From Saprospiraceae bacterium (GTDB lineage Bacteria > Bacteroidota > Bacteroidia > Chitinophagales > Saprospiraceae), in contig JAHBTU010000004.1 of assembly GCA_019638455.1 (NCBI GenBank), positions 596,885 to 660,884 of the forward strand: a stretch of DNA of 64,000 bases, written 5' to 3'. The translations under genes were made by a program, and so were the position numbers. Positions within the stretch are counted from its first letter, which is position 1, and every line of letters begins with the position of its first letter. Shown here in pieces: positions 36,122 to 48,400 of this stretch. Under the pieces are notes generated by a model. The model had not been told where the DNA came from. It was given only the letters and a program-made list of their open reading frames with translations, and ran no database searches.

Positions 36122-38875
36122 ATGTCCACCTCCACACCAATCAGACAGCAAGGGCGTAATGTTTTGGCAACATTACCCTTCTCCTTCATCCTTTTGTGCG
36201 CCATACAAATCACCGCACAGGGACAATACGCCGTTGCGAACAATGACGTTTGGAAAAACGCCCCGGCTTCGTATCCGGCCAATTATTTCCAGTTTTTGTC
36301 AAAAGGCGAACCATCCCCAACAGCCCCGGCAAAAGCAGGTGCTTTGCTGGCCGTTTGCGCGGAAGACGACAGCGATGCCGATTTTAACCTCGGCACCCCT
36401 GATGCCAACACTTTGGTGGTGTTGCAAGGCGGCGGCGCGGTGATTTTGAACCCGACGCTGAACGAGGAATTTTCCGGGAGCAGCATCCCGGCGGGTTGGA
36501 CGGAGGGCTTGTTCAACCCTGGCGGCACCACCGTGAGCGGCGGCCAAGTGACCGTGAACGGAACCCACATTTATTCCAACTCCAATTTTGCCCCCGGCAC
36601 TTCCATCGAATTCGTGGCGACCTTCAACTCAGGGCGTTTTCAAAATGTGGGTTTTTCCAACGACCAACCCTTTGACACCAATCCCTGGGTGGTGATAGGG
36701 CAGGGCAGCACAGCGGACGCGAATTTATACGCCCGCGCTTCCGATGGTTCTTCCATCAATCTCGGCACACTATTAGGCACACCTCATTTGTTCAAAATAA
36801 AATGGAACGCCACCAATTTTGAGTTTTTTGTGGACGGCAGCGCCACCCCCAATGCCACCATCAACCTGACGGTGGGAACCAATATGTACCTGCAAATCAG
36901 TGACGTGTTTAGCGACGACGGCACCCTGTCGGTGGATTGGCTTCGCGCCACACCCTACGCCACTTCGGGCAGTTTTACCTCCCAAGTATTCGACCAAGGG
37001 GCGCCCAACGGCTGGGGTGCCATCAGCTGGACTTCGACGGAACCCACCGGAACTTCCATAGATGTGTTCGTGCGGACGGGCAACACCCCCACGCCCGATG
37101 GCTCTTGGACCGCCTTCCTGCCCATGACCAACGGCGGCACTGTGGGTGGCGGTGCCCAATACCTTCAATACCGGGCGGATTTGGCTACCACCGATGATAC
37201 CTATACGCCGGTGCTGGAAGCCCTCACGGTAGATTGTGGCGCAGGCCCAGATGTCACGCCCCCCCTCATCACGAGCGTGATGGCAGTGTCAGCTCCCGAC
37301 GGTCTTTCGGCTACCGTGACATGGGCGACCAACGAACCAGCCAATTCACTGGTGGAATACGGCACCAGCCCCGGCACGCTCAATGACAGCGAATCCGATG
37401 GCGCATTCGTCACCTCGCACAGCATCGTATTGACAGGCCTGACCCCCGGCACGACCTATCATTACCGTGTCAGTTCGGAAGATGTGTCCACCAACTCAGC
37501 CACCGAGCCGGAGCCGCCCGCCGCACCTTTGAGTTTTACGACCTCCACTCCCCCTTGTTTTGTGGATGAAACCGCTGCCCACTTCGAGCAGGGCAGTTTT
37601 TCCGACGCTTATTTGACTTTGTTCTACAATGGCATCATGTTGCGGCCAACGGCAGCGGCAGAGTTCGACGTGCTGCCGCCGAGCAGCGAATGGGAAAGTT
37701 TCCCGTGGACGGGCGGCACGTCCAACGTGTCGGGGGGCGTGTTGAGCGTGGATGGTGCGCGTTACAATTCCCAACCTGAGGCGCTCACGTTCGCTCCCGG
37801 TGCGACGTTGGAATTTGTCGCCACCTTTGGCGCAGCTGGTTTTCAGCACGTCGGCTTTGGCGGCGGCACCGATGCGACCGGGTCGGGCGGTATTTACAAT
37901 GGCGAATCGGACTGGGCGATGTTCAGCACGTTTTCTTCCACAACCAACCTCTATGCCCGCACCAAAAACGGCCCAACAGAAGTGAATTTCGACTTGGGTA
38001 GCAGCCTCACTGGAGCCTCGCACCTATACCGCATCGAATGGAACGCCGGCAGCGTGGACTTCTATGTGGATGGTGCGTTGGCACATTCGGAGGCGACCGC
38101 GATAGGCGGCACCATGCGACCTGCCATCAGCGACTATAACAATGGCGGCCCTGTGCTGCAGGTGGATTGGCTCCATGCGACTCCTTATCTGACACCCGGC
38201 ACCTTCGAGTCACGGGTGTACGACGCGGGTGAGCAAAAAAACTGGGCCGAAGCCACTTGGACGGCCACCGTCCCTGCCGGCGCCACTCTACAAATCGCAC
38301 AACGCCAAGGCGATACGCCCACGCCCGACGGCTCTTGGACTTCTTTCACCAATATACCTTCGAGTGGCTCCACGGTGGGCGGCACTTCGCGCTACATCCA
38401 GTATCGCGCCGAGCTCTCCACCACCGACCCGGCAGAGACACCCTTGCTGCAAGACATACAGTTCGCCTGTTCGTCGGCAGCCGCTGTGCCGCCCGGCATC
38501 ACCGTGAAAGGCAACGGCGTGTCCATCGCCAATCGTGCACTCAGCGTCAGCCTCGCCGACCACACCGATTTTGGCAGCGTCAACGTGAGCAGCGGCATCG
38601 TGAGCCGCACTTTCACCATCGAAAACATCGTGAACGGCGAGCCATTGGTGCTTGACGGTGTGCCGCTCGTGACCATCGCCGACCGCGATGCTTCCGATTT
38701 TACGGTGACCACCCAACCCGGCACCCCCATTTTGGGTGGCGGCGGCACTTCGTTCACCATCGAGTTCGACCCCAGCGCACCGGGGCTGCGCTCGGCCATC
38801 GTGATTATTACGCACAACGACTTGCCCGAAAATCCTTTCGTGTTCACCATCAATGGCACGGGGACGGGGCTTTGA
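36122..38875 (+). CDS. Secreted multidomain protein (LamG-like, FN3, choice-of-anchor D), paralogue of 31962-35816
   Basis: The protein has 917 aa. The N-terminus (MSTSTPIRQQG..FSFILLCAIQITAQ) is a signal peptide with a long n-region. A LamG-like domain (~90-260) contains FQNVGFSNDQPF. It is followed by 'TSQVFDQGAPNGWG' and 'GNTPTPDGSWTAF' segments and an FN3 domain (~380-475; NEPANSLVEYGTSPGTL, LTGLTPGTTYHYRVSSED). A second LamG-like domain (~485-690), another 'GDTPTPDGSWTSF' segment and a choice-of-anchor D domain (~790-917) ending NGTGTGL follow. Order and wording mirror the 3' half of the IS-split gene, so the two arose by duplication. Like that protein it has no T9SS sorting domain, although its neighbours do. 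Expression may depend on the decamer array just upstream. Likely extracellular binding protein; ligand unknown. Confidence 0.85.
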   Translation: MSTSTPIRQQGRNVLATLPFSFILLCAIQITAQGQYAVANNDVWKNAPASYPANYFQFLSKGEPSPTAPAKAGALLAVCAEDDSDADFNLGTPDANTLVVLQGGGAVILNPTLNEEFSGSSIPAGWTEGLFNPGGTTVSGGQVTVNGTHIYSNSNFAPGTSIEFVATFNSGRFQNVGFSNDQPFDTNPWVVIGQGSTADANLYARASDGSSINLGTLLGTPHLFKIKWNATNFEFFVDGSATPNATINLTVGTNMYLQISDVFSDDGTLSVDWLRATPYATSGSFTSQVFDQGAPNGWGAISWTSTEPTGTSIDVFVRTGNTPTPDGSWTAFLPMTNGGTVGGGAQYLQYRADLATTDDTYTPVLEALTVDCGAGPDVTPPLITSVMAVSAPDGLSATVTWATNEPANSLVEYGTSPGTLNDSESDGAFVTSHSIVLTGLTPGTTYHYRVSSEDVSTNSATEPEPPAAPLSFTTSTPPCFVDETAAHFEQGSFSDAYLTLFYNGIMLRPTAAAEFDVLPPSSEWESFPWTGGTSNVSGGVLSVDGARYNSQPEALTFAPGATLEFVATFGAAGFQHVGFGGGTDATGSGGIYNGESDWAMFSTFSSTTNLYARTKNGPTEVNFDLGSSLTGASHLYRIEWNAGSVDFYVDGALAHSEATAIGGTMRPAISDYNNGGPVLQVDWLHATPYLTPGTFESRVYDAGEQKNWAEATWTATVPAGATLQIAQRQGDTPTPDGSWTSFTNIPSSGSTVGGTSRYIQYRAELSTTDPAETPLLQDIQFACSSAAAVPPGITVKGNGVSIANRALSVSLADHTDFGSVNVSSGIVSRTFTIENIVNGEPLVLDGVPLVTIADRDASDFTVTTQPGTPILGGGGTSFTIEFDPSAPGLRSAIVIITHNDLPENPFVFTINGTGTGL

Positions 38876-39110
38876 TATATTGTGCACGCTACGTTTGTCA
38901 TCTCGCAAGGAACCGTCCGCTCTGCGAAGGGGAAGTCCATAGTGCGGGCAGTTCCTTACAGGATGACAAAAAATTGAGTTTAGCCCTTCTGCTATGGCGG
39001 GCATGCCGACAACGGCAAGATTGGCGCAGGGGCAGGATTTTGAAAACCCCTCCTGTGCAGCAGAAAACATTTAATATACAAAAACGGCTAATTTCCACCG
39101 CTTTTGGCTT
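38876..39110. other. Intergenic region with an imperfect inverted repeat
   Basis: Arms at 38894-38913 and 38951-38970 (TTTGTCATC...AAGGAAC and complement) pair at 17 of 20 bases, followed by AAAATTG. The pair lies 18 bases after the 38875 stop and may end that transcript. No gene is seen in the remainder. Confidence 0.5.
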
Positions 39111-39437
39111 TATGTTTGTCCCAACTTTTTAACACAAGTATTTTAATCCATAATCTCATGAGGAAGTTGGCATCTGAACGATGCGTGTGCCCGGCCTGAG
39201 CTATATCTTTTACTTACCCGGCCCTATTTTCCTCACACATAGAATACTTATCCCTGATTCTCGATTGGCGTGTGTTGTCAAACGCCAACCCGCTCTTTGC
39301 ATGTCCCGAACGCAAGCGTTTTTGCCGGAGGGAAAACACAAAAGCAGGTTGCGGTTTCGCACGGGCCTCGTGTCATGTACCCCATGAACGCACAATTGTT
39401 GAATCAAAAAATCATTGTCCGACAAATCATCTTAATT
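39111..39437 (+). promoter_or_regulatory. Promoter-like box and long leader of the 39438 gene
   Basis: TATGTTTG at 39111-39118 fits TAnnTTTG. The following ~75 bases are homologous to 57868-57950 (shared CAAGTA, ATAATC...TAATCTCATGAG, TCTGAACG). Further down, TTGGCGTGTG and CAAACGCCAA (39265-39288) form a hairpin whose counterpart lies at 58023-58048. TCCGACAAATC at 39418-39428 matches the 47-bp element found before two other genes. This suggests a leader of about 320 bases. Confidence 0.5.
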
Positions 39438-42400
39438 ATGAAATTAAATCTACCCTTGTACGCTGCTACTTGCCAACCGGCCACCACATCCGCTGGTACA
39501 TTGAATGGCTCCCGTAAAACATTACTTGCGACCCTATTTTTCCTCATAGTCTTTGTGATGCAGGGGTGGGGGCAGGCAACCTACACTTGGAACCTCGCGG
39601 GTGGAGGTTCTTGGGCTACGGCGGCAAACTGGACGCCTACCAGAACAACACCCGCTGCCAATGATATCTTGGTCATCGGCGGTGCAGGGGCAAAGGCCAT
39701 TACAGATGTTCCTACTCAAACCATAGGCAGGCTCGAAATCACCGGCACTACCTCTGTCACGCTCTCAGCAGGTGGTGGATCACAAACACTAACAATTGGC
39801 AACGGTACTGGGGATGATTTAATCGTCTCGTCAGGAACCTCTTTGACCATTGCCAGTAGTTTGGAAAACGTTGTACTTGCTGCAAGTGCAACTGCTGATA
39901 TAAGCGGCACCTACACCAATAACTCTATCTATAATACAAGCGCGGCTAGTACGGTGACAACGGTGACTGGCACTTTTAGCAATGCCTCCACCATTACCGG
40001 GGCGACTGCTGCCAAGCTTGTTTTTGCAAGTGGCGGAACGTATCAGCACACTCAAAACGGCGGCACCGTCCCCACAGCCACTTGGGATGCCAACTCTAAC
40101 TGCAACATCACCGGGATGACAACTACTTATCCCAGTGGCATGGGGCAGACGTTTGGGAATGTGGCGTTTGCAGGGACAAATTTGAATGTAGTAATGACCT
40201 CCAATCTTACCTGTCAAGGTGATTTAACCTTGAACTATACCTCGATATCTGGTCATTTTAGGTTTGCACATGATGATACTCGAACGATAACGGTCGGTGG
40301 TAATTTTTTAAAACAAGGCAGCGGACAGTTAACGGGTTCTACGGGGGAGGGCAATGTGACAATAACCGTTACTGGTAACTTTTCTTGGGAAACAGGCACA
40401 TTTGTAGGTAAAATAAATAATGGTGTGCCTACTATTACAATTGGAGGAAATTATTCGCTAACGGGGGGAACGATGCAGTTACGCAACACTTCTTCTGGTG
40501 GCGCTTCCGTACTGAACGTGGCGGGTGATTTTTCCGTGACAGGTGGTACTCTTTCTACAACAAGCGGAGCCTCGTCCATCAATTTCAATGGTGATGGGAC
40601 ACCGCAAATTTACACATCGGGAAGTACGTTGTCGGGTACTCTTAACTTCACCGTGAACAGCGGTGCTTTCCTGCAAATGGCTGCGGCAGGTACTACGGTC
40701 AGCGGTGGCGGCTCTTTTACACTGTCCAACGGCGCCACGCTCGGTATTCGCTCCACAGCGGGCATTACTTCTTCCGGCGCTACGGGCAACGTTCAAGTGA
40801 CAGGTACCCGCACTTTCAATACTGGCGCCAACTACGTCTATAACGGCACCATCGCTCAAAACACGGGCAATGGTCTGCCCGCCACGGTGAACAATCTCAC
40901 CTTCGACAACACTGGCGGGGCAGTCACCCTCAACTCGGCGCGGAATATTTCAAGTGTCTTCTCCATTACGACTGGTTCCGTAGCGAACCTTGGCACGTTC
41001 ACGCATACTGCTGCCAGTTTGGTTTTAGGGGGTGTTGGCCAGATAAATGGCTCATGGGGACACCCCTCGTCGCCAGCCACAAACACAAATAGCACCTTTT
41101 TTGCCAATGCAACTGGCATCGTGAATGTCACTGGCACTAACACGTTTTCCAACTCAGGCACTTTCATGGTCCCACCGGGTGTTACGAGCATCACCATCCA
41201 AACATGGGGCGGTGGCGGCGCTGGTGGCGGGAGGAATAATAGTGGGAACGGTGGAGCCGGCGGCGGTGGTGGCGGTGCCTACGCAAGCTCCATCGTGCCT
41301 GTCACACCGGGTGATGTGCTCACGGTGAACGTGGCGCAAGCAAAAGCAGGGGTGAGTGGAAACACGGCTGGCCCGAATGGCGACCCCTCATCAGTATTGG
41401 ACCCTTCGGCCATTGTGCTGGTGTTGGCGGCTGGCGGCGCTGGTGGCGCTGGTGGCACGGGCGGCGCTGGTGGCGCTGGTGGCGCTGCAGCTGCTTCAAC
41501 TGGAGATGTAAAATTTAACGGTGGAAATGGGGCGAACGGTATTGCTGGTGGCAGTAACAACAGCGGTGCTGGCGGCGGTGGAGCAGGTACTACGGGTGAT
41601 GGCGGTAATGCAAGTGGCACCACCGCAGGTACAGGTACAGCGGTAGGTGGAGGAAATGGTGGGGCAGGCGTAACAGGAAATGCCGCGGGCAACTCAGGTT
41701 CTACTTTCGGCGGCGGCGGTAGTGGAGCAAAACGCACGGGTGGAGGCCCATTTAGCGGCGGCGGCGGCGCACCCGGCCAAGTTATTATCTCATGGTTTGT
41801 TTGCCCAACCATCACCACCACAGCAGGCTCCAACAGCCCTGTCTGCGAAGGAGAAGACCTGCTGCTCACGGCAGCTGATGGCACGGGTGGCACTCCGCCC
41901 TACCAGTACAACTGGGAAGGCCCCGGCGGCTACACCTCCAACGAGCAAAATCCCACTCGCGCCAACGCGACCTTGGCCATGAGCGGTACTTACACCGTGA
42001 CGGTGACGGATGATAACGGATGCACAGGTACAAGTAGCGTCACCGTCACCGTCAACCCGAACGTCACCCCCACCGTCAGCATCGTCGCCAATCCCGGCAA
42101 CACCATCTGCGACGGCGAGAGTGTGACATTCACGGCCACCGCAAACAACACAGGCGGCGGCACGGTGAACTACGATTTTCAAGTGGACAATGTGAGCGTG
42201 CAGAGTGGCGCGTCGAATACTTATATGACCTCGGCGCTGGCAGATGGTGAAGAGGTGACCTGCGAAATCACGGTCACGGGCGGCACCTGCCTCACTACCA
42301 CCACAGCCACCTCGAACACCATCACGATGACGGTGAACGATTTGCCAACCACCTTCAACGTGACTGGCGGCGGCGCGTACTGCGCGGGTGGCGCGGGCGT

Positions 42401-45400
42401 TCCGGTAGGTCTCAGCGGTTCGCAAACGGGCGTTGACTACCAACTTCAAATCGGCGGCGTGGACACAGGCAGCCCGGTGGCTGGCGACGGCAACGCAATT
42501 AGTTTTGGCAACCAAACAGCGGCGGGAACCTACACCGTCGTGGCAACGAACACCACCACACTCTGCACAGCCACGATGACTGGCGACGCGGTGGTGACGA
42601 TAAATCCCGCACCAACCGCGTTCAACGTTACTGGCGGTGGCGCGTACTGCACTGGCGGCGCGGGTGTCCCGGTGGGTCTTAGCGGTTCCGAAACGGGTGT
42701 TGACTATCAACTTCAAATCGGCGGCGTTGACACGGGAACTCCGGTGGCTGGCGACGGCAATGCCATCTCTTTTGGCAATCAAACTGCGGCTGGCACTTAC
42801 ACCATCGTGGCAACGAACACCACCACACTCTGCACGGCCACGATGACTGGCAACGCGGTGGTGACGGTAAATCCTTTGCCAACCACCTTCAATGTGACCG
42901 GCGGCGGCGCATACTGCGCGGGTGGCGCGGGTGTCCCGGTAGGTCTCAGTGGTTCCGAAACGGGTGTCAACTACCAACTTCAAATCGGCGGCGTTGACAC
43001 GGGAACTCCGATTGCTGGGGACGGCAACGCAATTAGTTTTGGCAACCAAACAGCAGCGGGAACCTACACCGTCGTGGCAACGAACACCACCACACTCTGC
43101 ACGGCCACGATGACCGGCGACGCGGTGGTAACCATCAACGCAGCACCCACTTGTGATATCACTGGTTTGGACATCGTGTGCACCAACTCGGAAGACAACC
43201 TCTACGAGGCACCCACAGGCATGACTTCCTACCAGTGGAGCATCACGGGCAACGGCACGATTGATGGGCCTGACGACGAGGAAACCGTGTTGGTGGATGC
43301 CGGAGCGACGGGCACTTTTGAGTTGACATTGGTCATTACAGGTGCTAACGGTTGCACCTCCACTTGCACGAAAACGGTGACGGTGGCTCCCCTTCCCACA
43401 CTGACCCTTACGGTTGACGCGCCCGCGAACGCGACTTGCGGCGACATTGTGGACATTACCATCGAGGTGAGCAACAGTTTCACCGATATCTCCTCCTTGC
43501 AGTTCAGCGTCGAGTGGGACGAGGCAAAATTGATGTACCAGAGTTATGTCGCCCCAGAAATCGGCGGCACAGGCGGCGACCCAATTGTCGGCGATGTGGA
43601 TGCCGTGACAAATGGCGAACTGACGTTCACGTGGCTCGACCCAGACCCCAACGCGGAGTTCGACGGGGTTGACCTGAGCGACGGCACCGTGATACTGACC
43701 CTGACCATGAAAGTCATTGGCAGCACGGGCAACGTGGCGGTGTCGGTGACAGACAACCCTGAGCCGAGAGAGGTTGTGGATGCGAACTTCTGCTCCAACA
43801 CGGTGATATCGGTTGATGCGAGCATCGCCTTGAGTCCGATAACGGTCACCTGCCCATCCAACACAACCGTTTGCATTGACGTGGCCCCATTTGCGCTCAC
43901 GGGTGGAACGCCTTCGGGCGGCACATATAGCGGGCCGGGTGTGAGCGCCGGTATATTTAACCCGGTATCGGCTGGGACAGGTCCGCACATCATCACCTAT
44001 TCCTACACGGATGCAATGGGATGCTCCAACACCTGCACGTTTGAGATTACGGTGAATCCTTTGCCAACCACCTTCAATGTGACCGGCGGCGGCGCATACT
44101 GCGCGGGTGGCGCGGGTGTCCCGGTAGGTCTCAGTGGTTCCGAAACGGGTGTCAACTACCAACTTCAAATCGGCGGCGTTGACACGGGAACTCCGATTGC
44201 TGGGGACGGCAACGCAATTAGTTTTGGCAACCAAACAGCAGCGGGAACCTACACCGTCGTGGCAACGAACACCACCACACTCTGCACGGCCACGATGACC
44301 GGCGACGCGGTGGTAACCATCAACGCAGCACCCACTTGTGATATCACTGGTTTGGACATCGTGTGCACCAACTCGGAAGACAACCTCTACGAGGCACCCA
44401 CAGGCATGACTTCCTACCAGTGGAGCATCACGGGCAACGGCACGATTGATGGGCCTGACGACGAGGAAACCGTGTTGGTGGATGCCGGAGCGACGGGCAC
44501 TTTTGAGTTGACATTGGTCATTACAGGTGCTAACGGTTGCACCTCCACTTGCACGAAAACGGTGACGGTGGCTCCCCTTCCCACACTGACCCTTACGGTT
44601 GACGCGCCCGCGAACGCGACTTGCGGCGACATTGTGGACATTACCATCGAGGTGAGCAACAGTTTCACCGATATCTCCTCCTTGCAGTTCAGCGTCGAGT
44701 GGGACGAGGCAAAATTGATGTACCAGAGTTATGTCGCCCCAGAAATCGGCGGCACAGGCGGCGACCCAATTGTCGGCGATGTGGATGCCGTGACAAATGG
44801 CGAACTGACGTTCACGTGGCTCGACCCAGACCCCAACGCGGAGTTCGACGGGGTTGACCTGAGCGACGGCACCGTGATACTGACCCTGACCATGAAAGTC
44901 ATTGGCAGCACGGGCAACGTGGCGGTGTCGGTGACAGACAACCCTGAGCCGAGAGAGGTTGTGGATGCGAACTTCTGCTCCAACACGGTGATATCGGTTG
45001 ATGCGAGCATCGCCTTGAGTCCGATAACGGTCACCTGCCCATCCAACACAACCGTTTGCATTGACGTGGCCCCATTTGCGCTCACGGGTGGAACGCCTTC
45101 GGGCGGCACATATAGCGGGCCGGGTGTGAGCGCCGGTATATTTAACCCGGTATCGGCTGGGACAGGTCCGCACATCATCACCTATTCCTACACGGATGCA
45201 ATGGGATGCTCCAACACCTGCACGTTTGAGATTACGGTGAATCCTTTGCCAACCACCTTCAATGTGACCGGCGGCGGCGCATACTGCGCGGGTGGCGCGG
45301 GTGTCCCGGTAGGTCTCAGTGGTTCCGAAACGGGTGTCAACTACCAACTTCAAATCGGCGGCGTTGACACGGGAACTCCGATTGCTGGGGACGGCAACGC

Positions 45401-48400
45401 AATTAGTTTTGGCAACCAAACAGCAGCGGGAACCTACACCGTCGTGGCAACGAACACCACCACACTCTGCACGGCCACGATGACCGGCGACGCGGTGGTG
45501 ACGGTAAATCCTCTGCCGACACCTTCCTTCACAGCAGAACCGGGAGCCAATACTTGCCTAAATACAGATGTAACCTATACCACCCAATCGGGTCAATCCA
45601 ACTATGTTTGGAACGTACCTGGCACGGCAGGCGTGGATTACAATATCACATCAGGCGGCATCGGCGGCACTGACCATACCGTCACCCTGCAATGGCTGAC
45701 GACTGGCGGCAAAACGGTGACTGTTAACTATGAAGATGCCAATGGGTGTTCGGGAGCCAGCCCAGCCTCCAACACAACTACCGTTGACCCAAATGTAAAT
45801 GCAGGCACGGTGAGCGGCACGACCCCGCTTTGCATCAGTGACGTGACCACCTACACCACCACGGGCGACGCGGGCGGCGTTTGGAGCAGCACGAACACGG
45901 GCGTAGCGACAGTGGATGCCTCCACAGGCGAAGTGACCGCCGTGGGCGCTGGCACGACCGACATCACCTACACCATCAGCACGGGCTGTGGCGCTCCGGT
46001 CTCGGCGTTCCAAACATTGACGGTCAACCCGAACGTGAATGCAGGCACGGTGAGCGGCACGACCCCGCTTTGCATCAGTGACGTGACCACCTACACCACC
46101 ACGGGCGACGCGGGCGGCGTTTGGAGCAGCACAAACACGGGCGTAGCGACAGTGGATGCCTCCACAGGCGAAGTGACCGCCGTGGGCGCTGGCACGACCG
46201 ACATCACCTACACCATCAGCACGGGCTGTGGCGCTCCGGTCTCGGCGTTCCAAACTTTGACGGTCAACCCGAACGTGAATGCAGGCACGGTGAGCGGCAC
46301 GACCCCGCTTTGCATCAGTGACGTGACCACCTACACCACCACGGGCGACGCGGGCGGCGTTTGGAGCAGCACAAACACGGGCGTAGCGACAGTGGATGCC
46401 TCCACAGGCGAAGTGACCGCCGTGGGCGCTGGCACGACCGACATCACCTACACCATCAGCACGGGCTGTGGCGCTCCGGTCTCGGCGTTCCAAACATTGA
46501 CGGTCAACCCGAACGTAAATGCAGGCACGGTGAGCGGCACGACCCCACTTTGCATCAGTGACGTGACCACCTACACCACCACGGGCGACGCGGGCGGCGT
46601 TTGGAGCAGCACAAACACGGGCGTAGCGACAGTGGATGCCTTCACAGGCGAAGTGACCGCCGTGGGCGCTGGCACGACCGACATCACCTACACCATCAGC
46701 ACGGGCTGTGGCGCTCCGGTCTCGGCGTTCCAAACTTTGACCGTTGAATTGCCAGATATAAATGTTATCGGCAACTCCGTCTCCATCACTGACGGCGACC
46801 TCACCCCGGATGTAGCCGATGACACCAACTTTGGTTGTGTGGAAGTGACTGGCGGCACGGTGACGCATACATTTACGATTGAAAATACCACTTCCTGCCC
46901 GCTCACCCTGACTGGTACACCATACATTGTTATTAGTGGTGTCCATGCAGGTGATTTTACAGTAACTGTGCAACCCGCTGGCCCCACAGTGACCAACGGA
47001 AACCCACTCACATTCGAGGTGGAATTCGATCCCTCGGTAGCGGGTGTCCGTGATGCGACGGTCATCATCGCAAGCGATGACCCTGATGAAAATCCCTTTA
47101 CTTTCTCGATAAGGGGATACGGGGTGGATTTGACGGCGAGTTTAGACCCCAATGTTAATCCTATTTGTGAAGGTAGCAGTACTACCCTCACCCTAACGGT
47201 GGGCGGCTCGACCGGCCCCTTCACCTACGACTGGATGCCAAATACACTCTCCGGCGCAGGGCCACATATCGTGTCTCCTGTTATCACGACCAATTACAGC
47301 GTAGTGGTGACAGATGTGAATGGATGCACGGTGGATGCGGCAACGAGTGTGACGGTGATAGCGCAACCCGCCATCACGAACCCCGGCCCGCAGACGGCAT
47401 GCGACAGTTACACGCTTCCGACCATCACGGGCAGCAATCTGGTCAACCCGAAATACTACGACGACAGCCAGGCGAACGGCGGTCAGGAAATTCTCGGCCC
47501 CATCACCAGTTCCATGACGGTGTGGATATACGACGAGACAGGCACCGTGCCGAACTGCACGGACGAGGAATCCTTCACAGTGACCATCAACAACACGCCG
47601 TCCATCACGAACCCCGGCCCGCAGACGGCGTGCGACAGTTACACGCTGCCAACCATCACCGGGTCGAACCTCGTGGCGCCGAAATACTACGACGACAGCC
47701 AGGCGAACGGCGGTCAGGAAATTCTCGGCCCCATCACCAGTTCCATGACGGTGTGGATATACGACGAGACGGGCACCGTGCCGAACTGCTCGGACGAGGA
47801 GAGTTTTGTAGTGACTATCAACAACACGCCGTCCATCACGAACCCCGGCCCGCAGACGGCGTGCGACAGTTACACGCTTCCGACCATCACGGGCAGCAAT
47901 CTGGTCAACCCGAAATACTACGACGACAGCCAGGCGAACGGCGGTCAGGAGATTCTCGGCCCCATCACGGCCACGATGACGGTGTGGATATACGACGAGA
48001 CAGGCACCGTGCCGAACTGCTCGGACGAGGAGTCCTTCACAGTGACCATTAACCTGACCCCCGCCATCACGAACCCCGGCCCGCAGACGGCGTGCGACAG
48101 TTACACGCTTCCGACCATCATGGGCAGCAATCTGGTCAACCCGAAATACTACGACGACAGCCAGGCGAACGGCGGTCAGGAAATTCTTGGCCCCATCACG
48201 GCCACGACGACGGTGTGGATATACGACGAGACAGGCACCGTGCCGAACTGCTCGGACGAGGAGAGTTTTGTAGTGACCATCAACAACACGCCGTCCATCA
48301 CGAACCCCGGCACGCAGACGGCGTGCGACAGTTACACGCTTCCGACCATCATGGGCAGCAATCTGGTCAACCCGAAATACTACGACGACAGCCAGGCGAA

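Noticed and set aside
35845..36159. Small Pro/Asn/His-rich protein frame through the decamer array
   Set aside because: It exists only because a 10-bp repeat reads as a 10-residue cycle. No signal, no start context, and it overlaps the next gene.
39270..39437. Upstream in-frame start for the 39438 gene (56 extra residues)
   Set aside because: The extra residues have no signal-peptide character and overlap a hairpin and a shared regulatory core. The start at 39438 matches the form of the two following adhesins.
41790..45419. Long minus-strand open frame (1209 codons) opposite the adhesin gene
   Set aside because: It mirrors the tandem repeats of the + strand gene, is rich in Arg, His, Val and Cys, has no domain or signal, and repeats with the 1185-bp duplication. 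It is open because the + strand codon use avoids stops in that frame.
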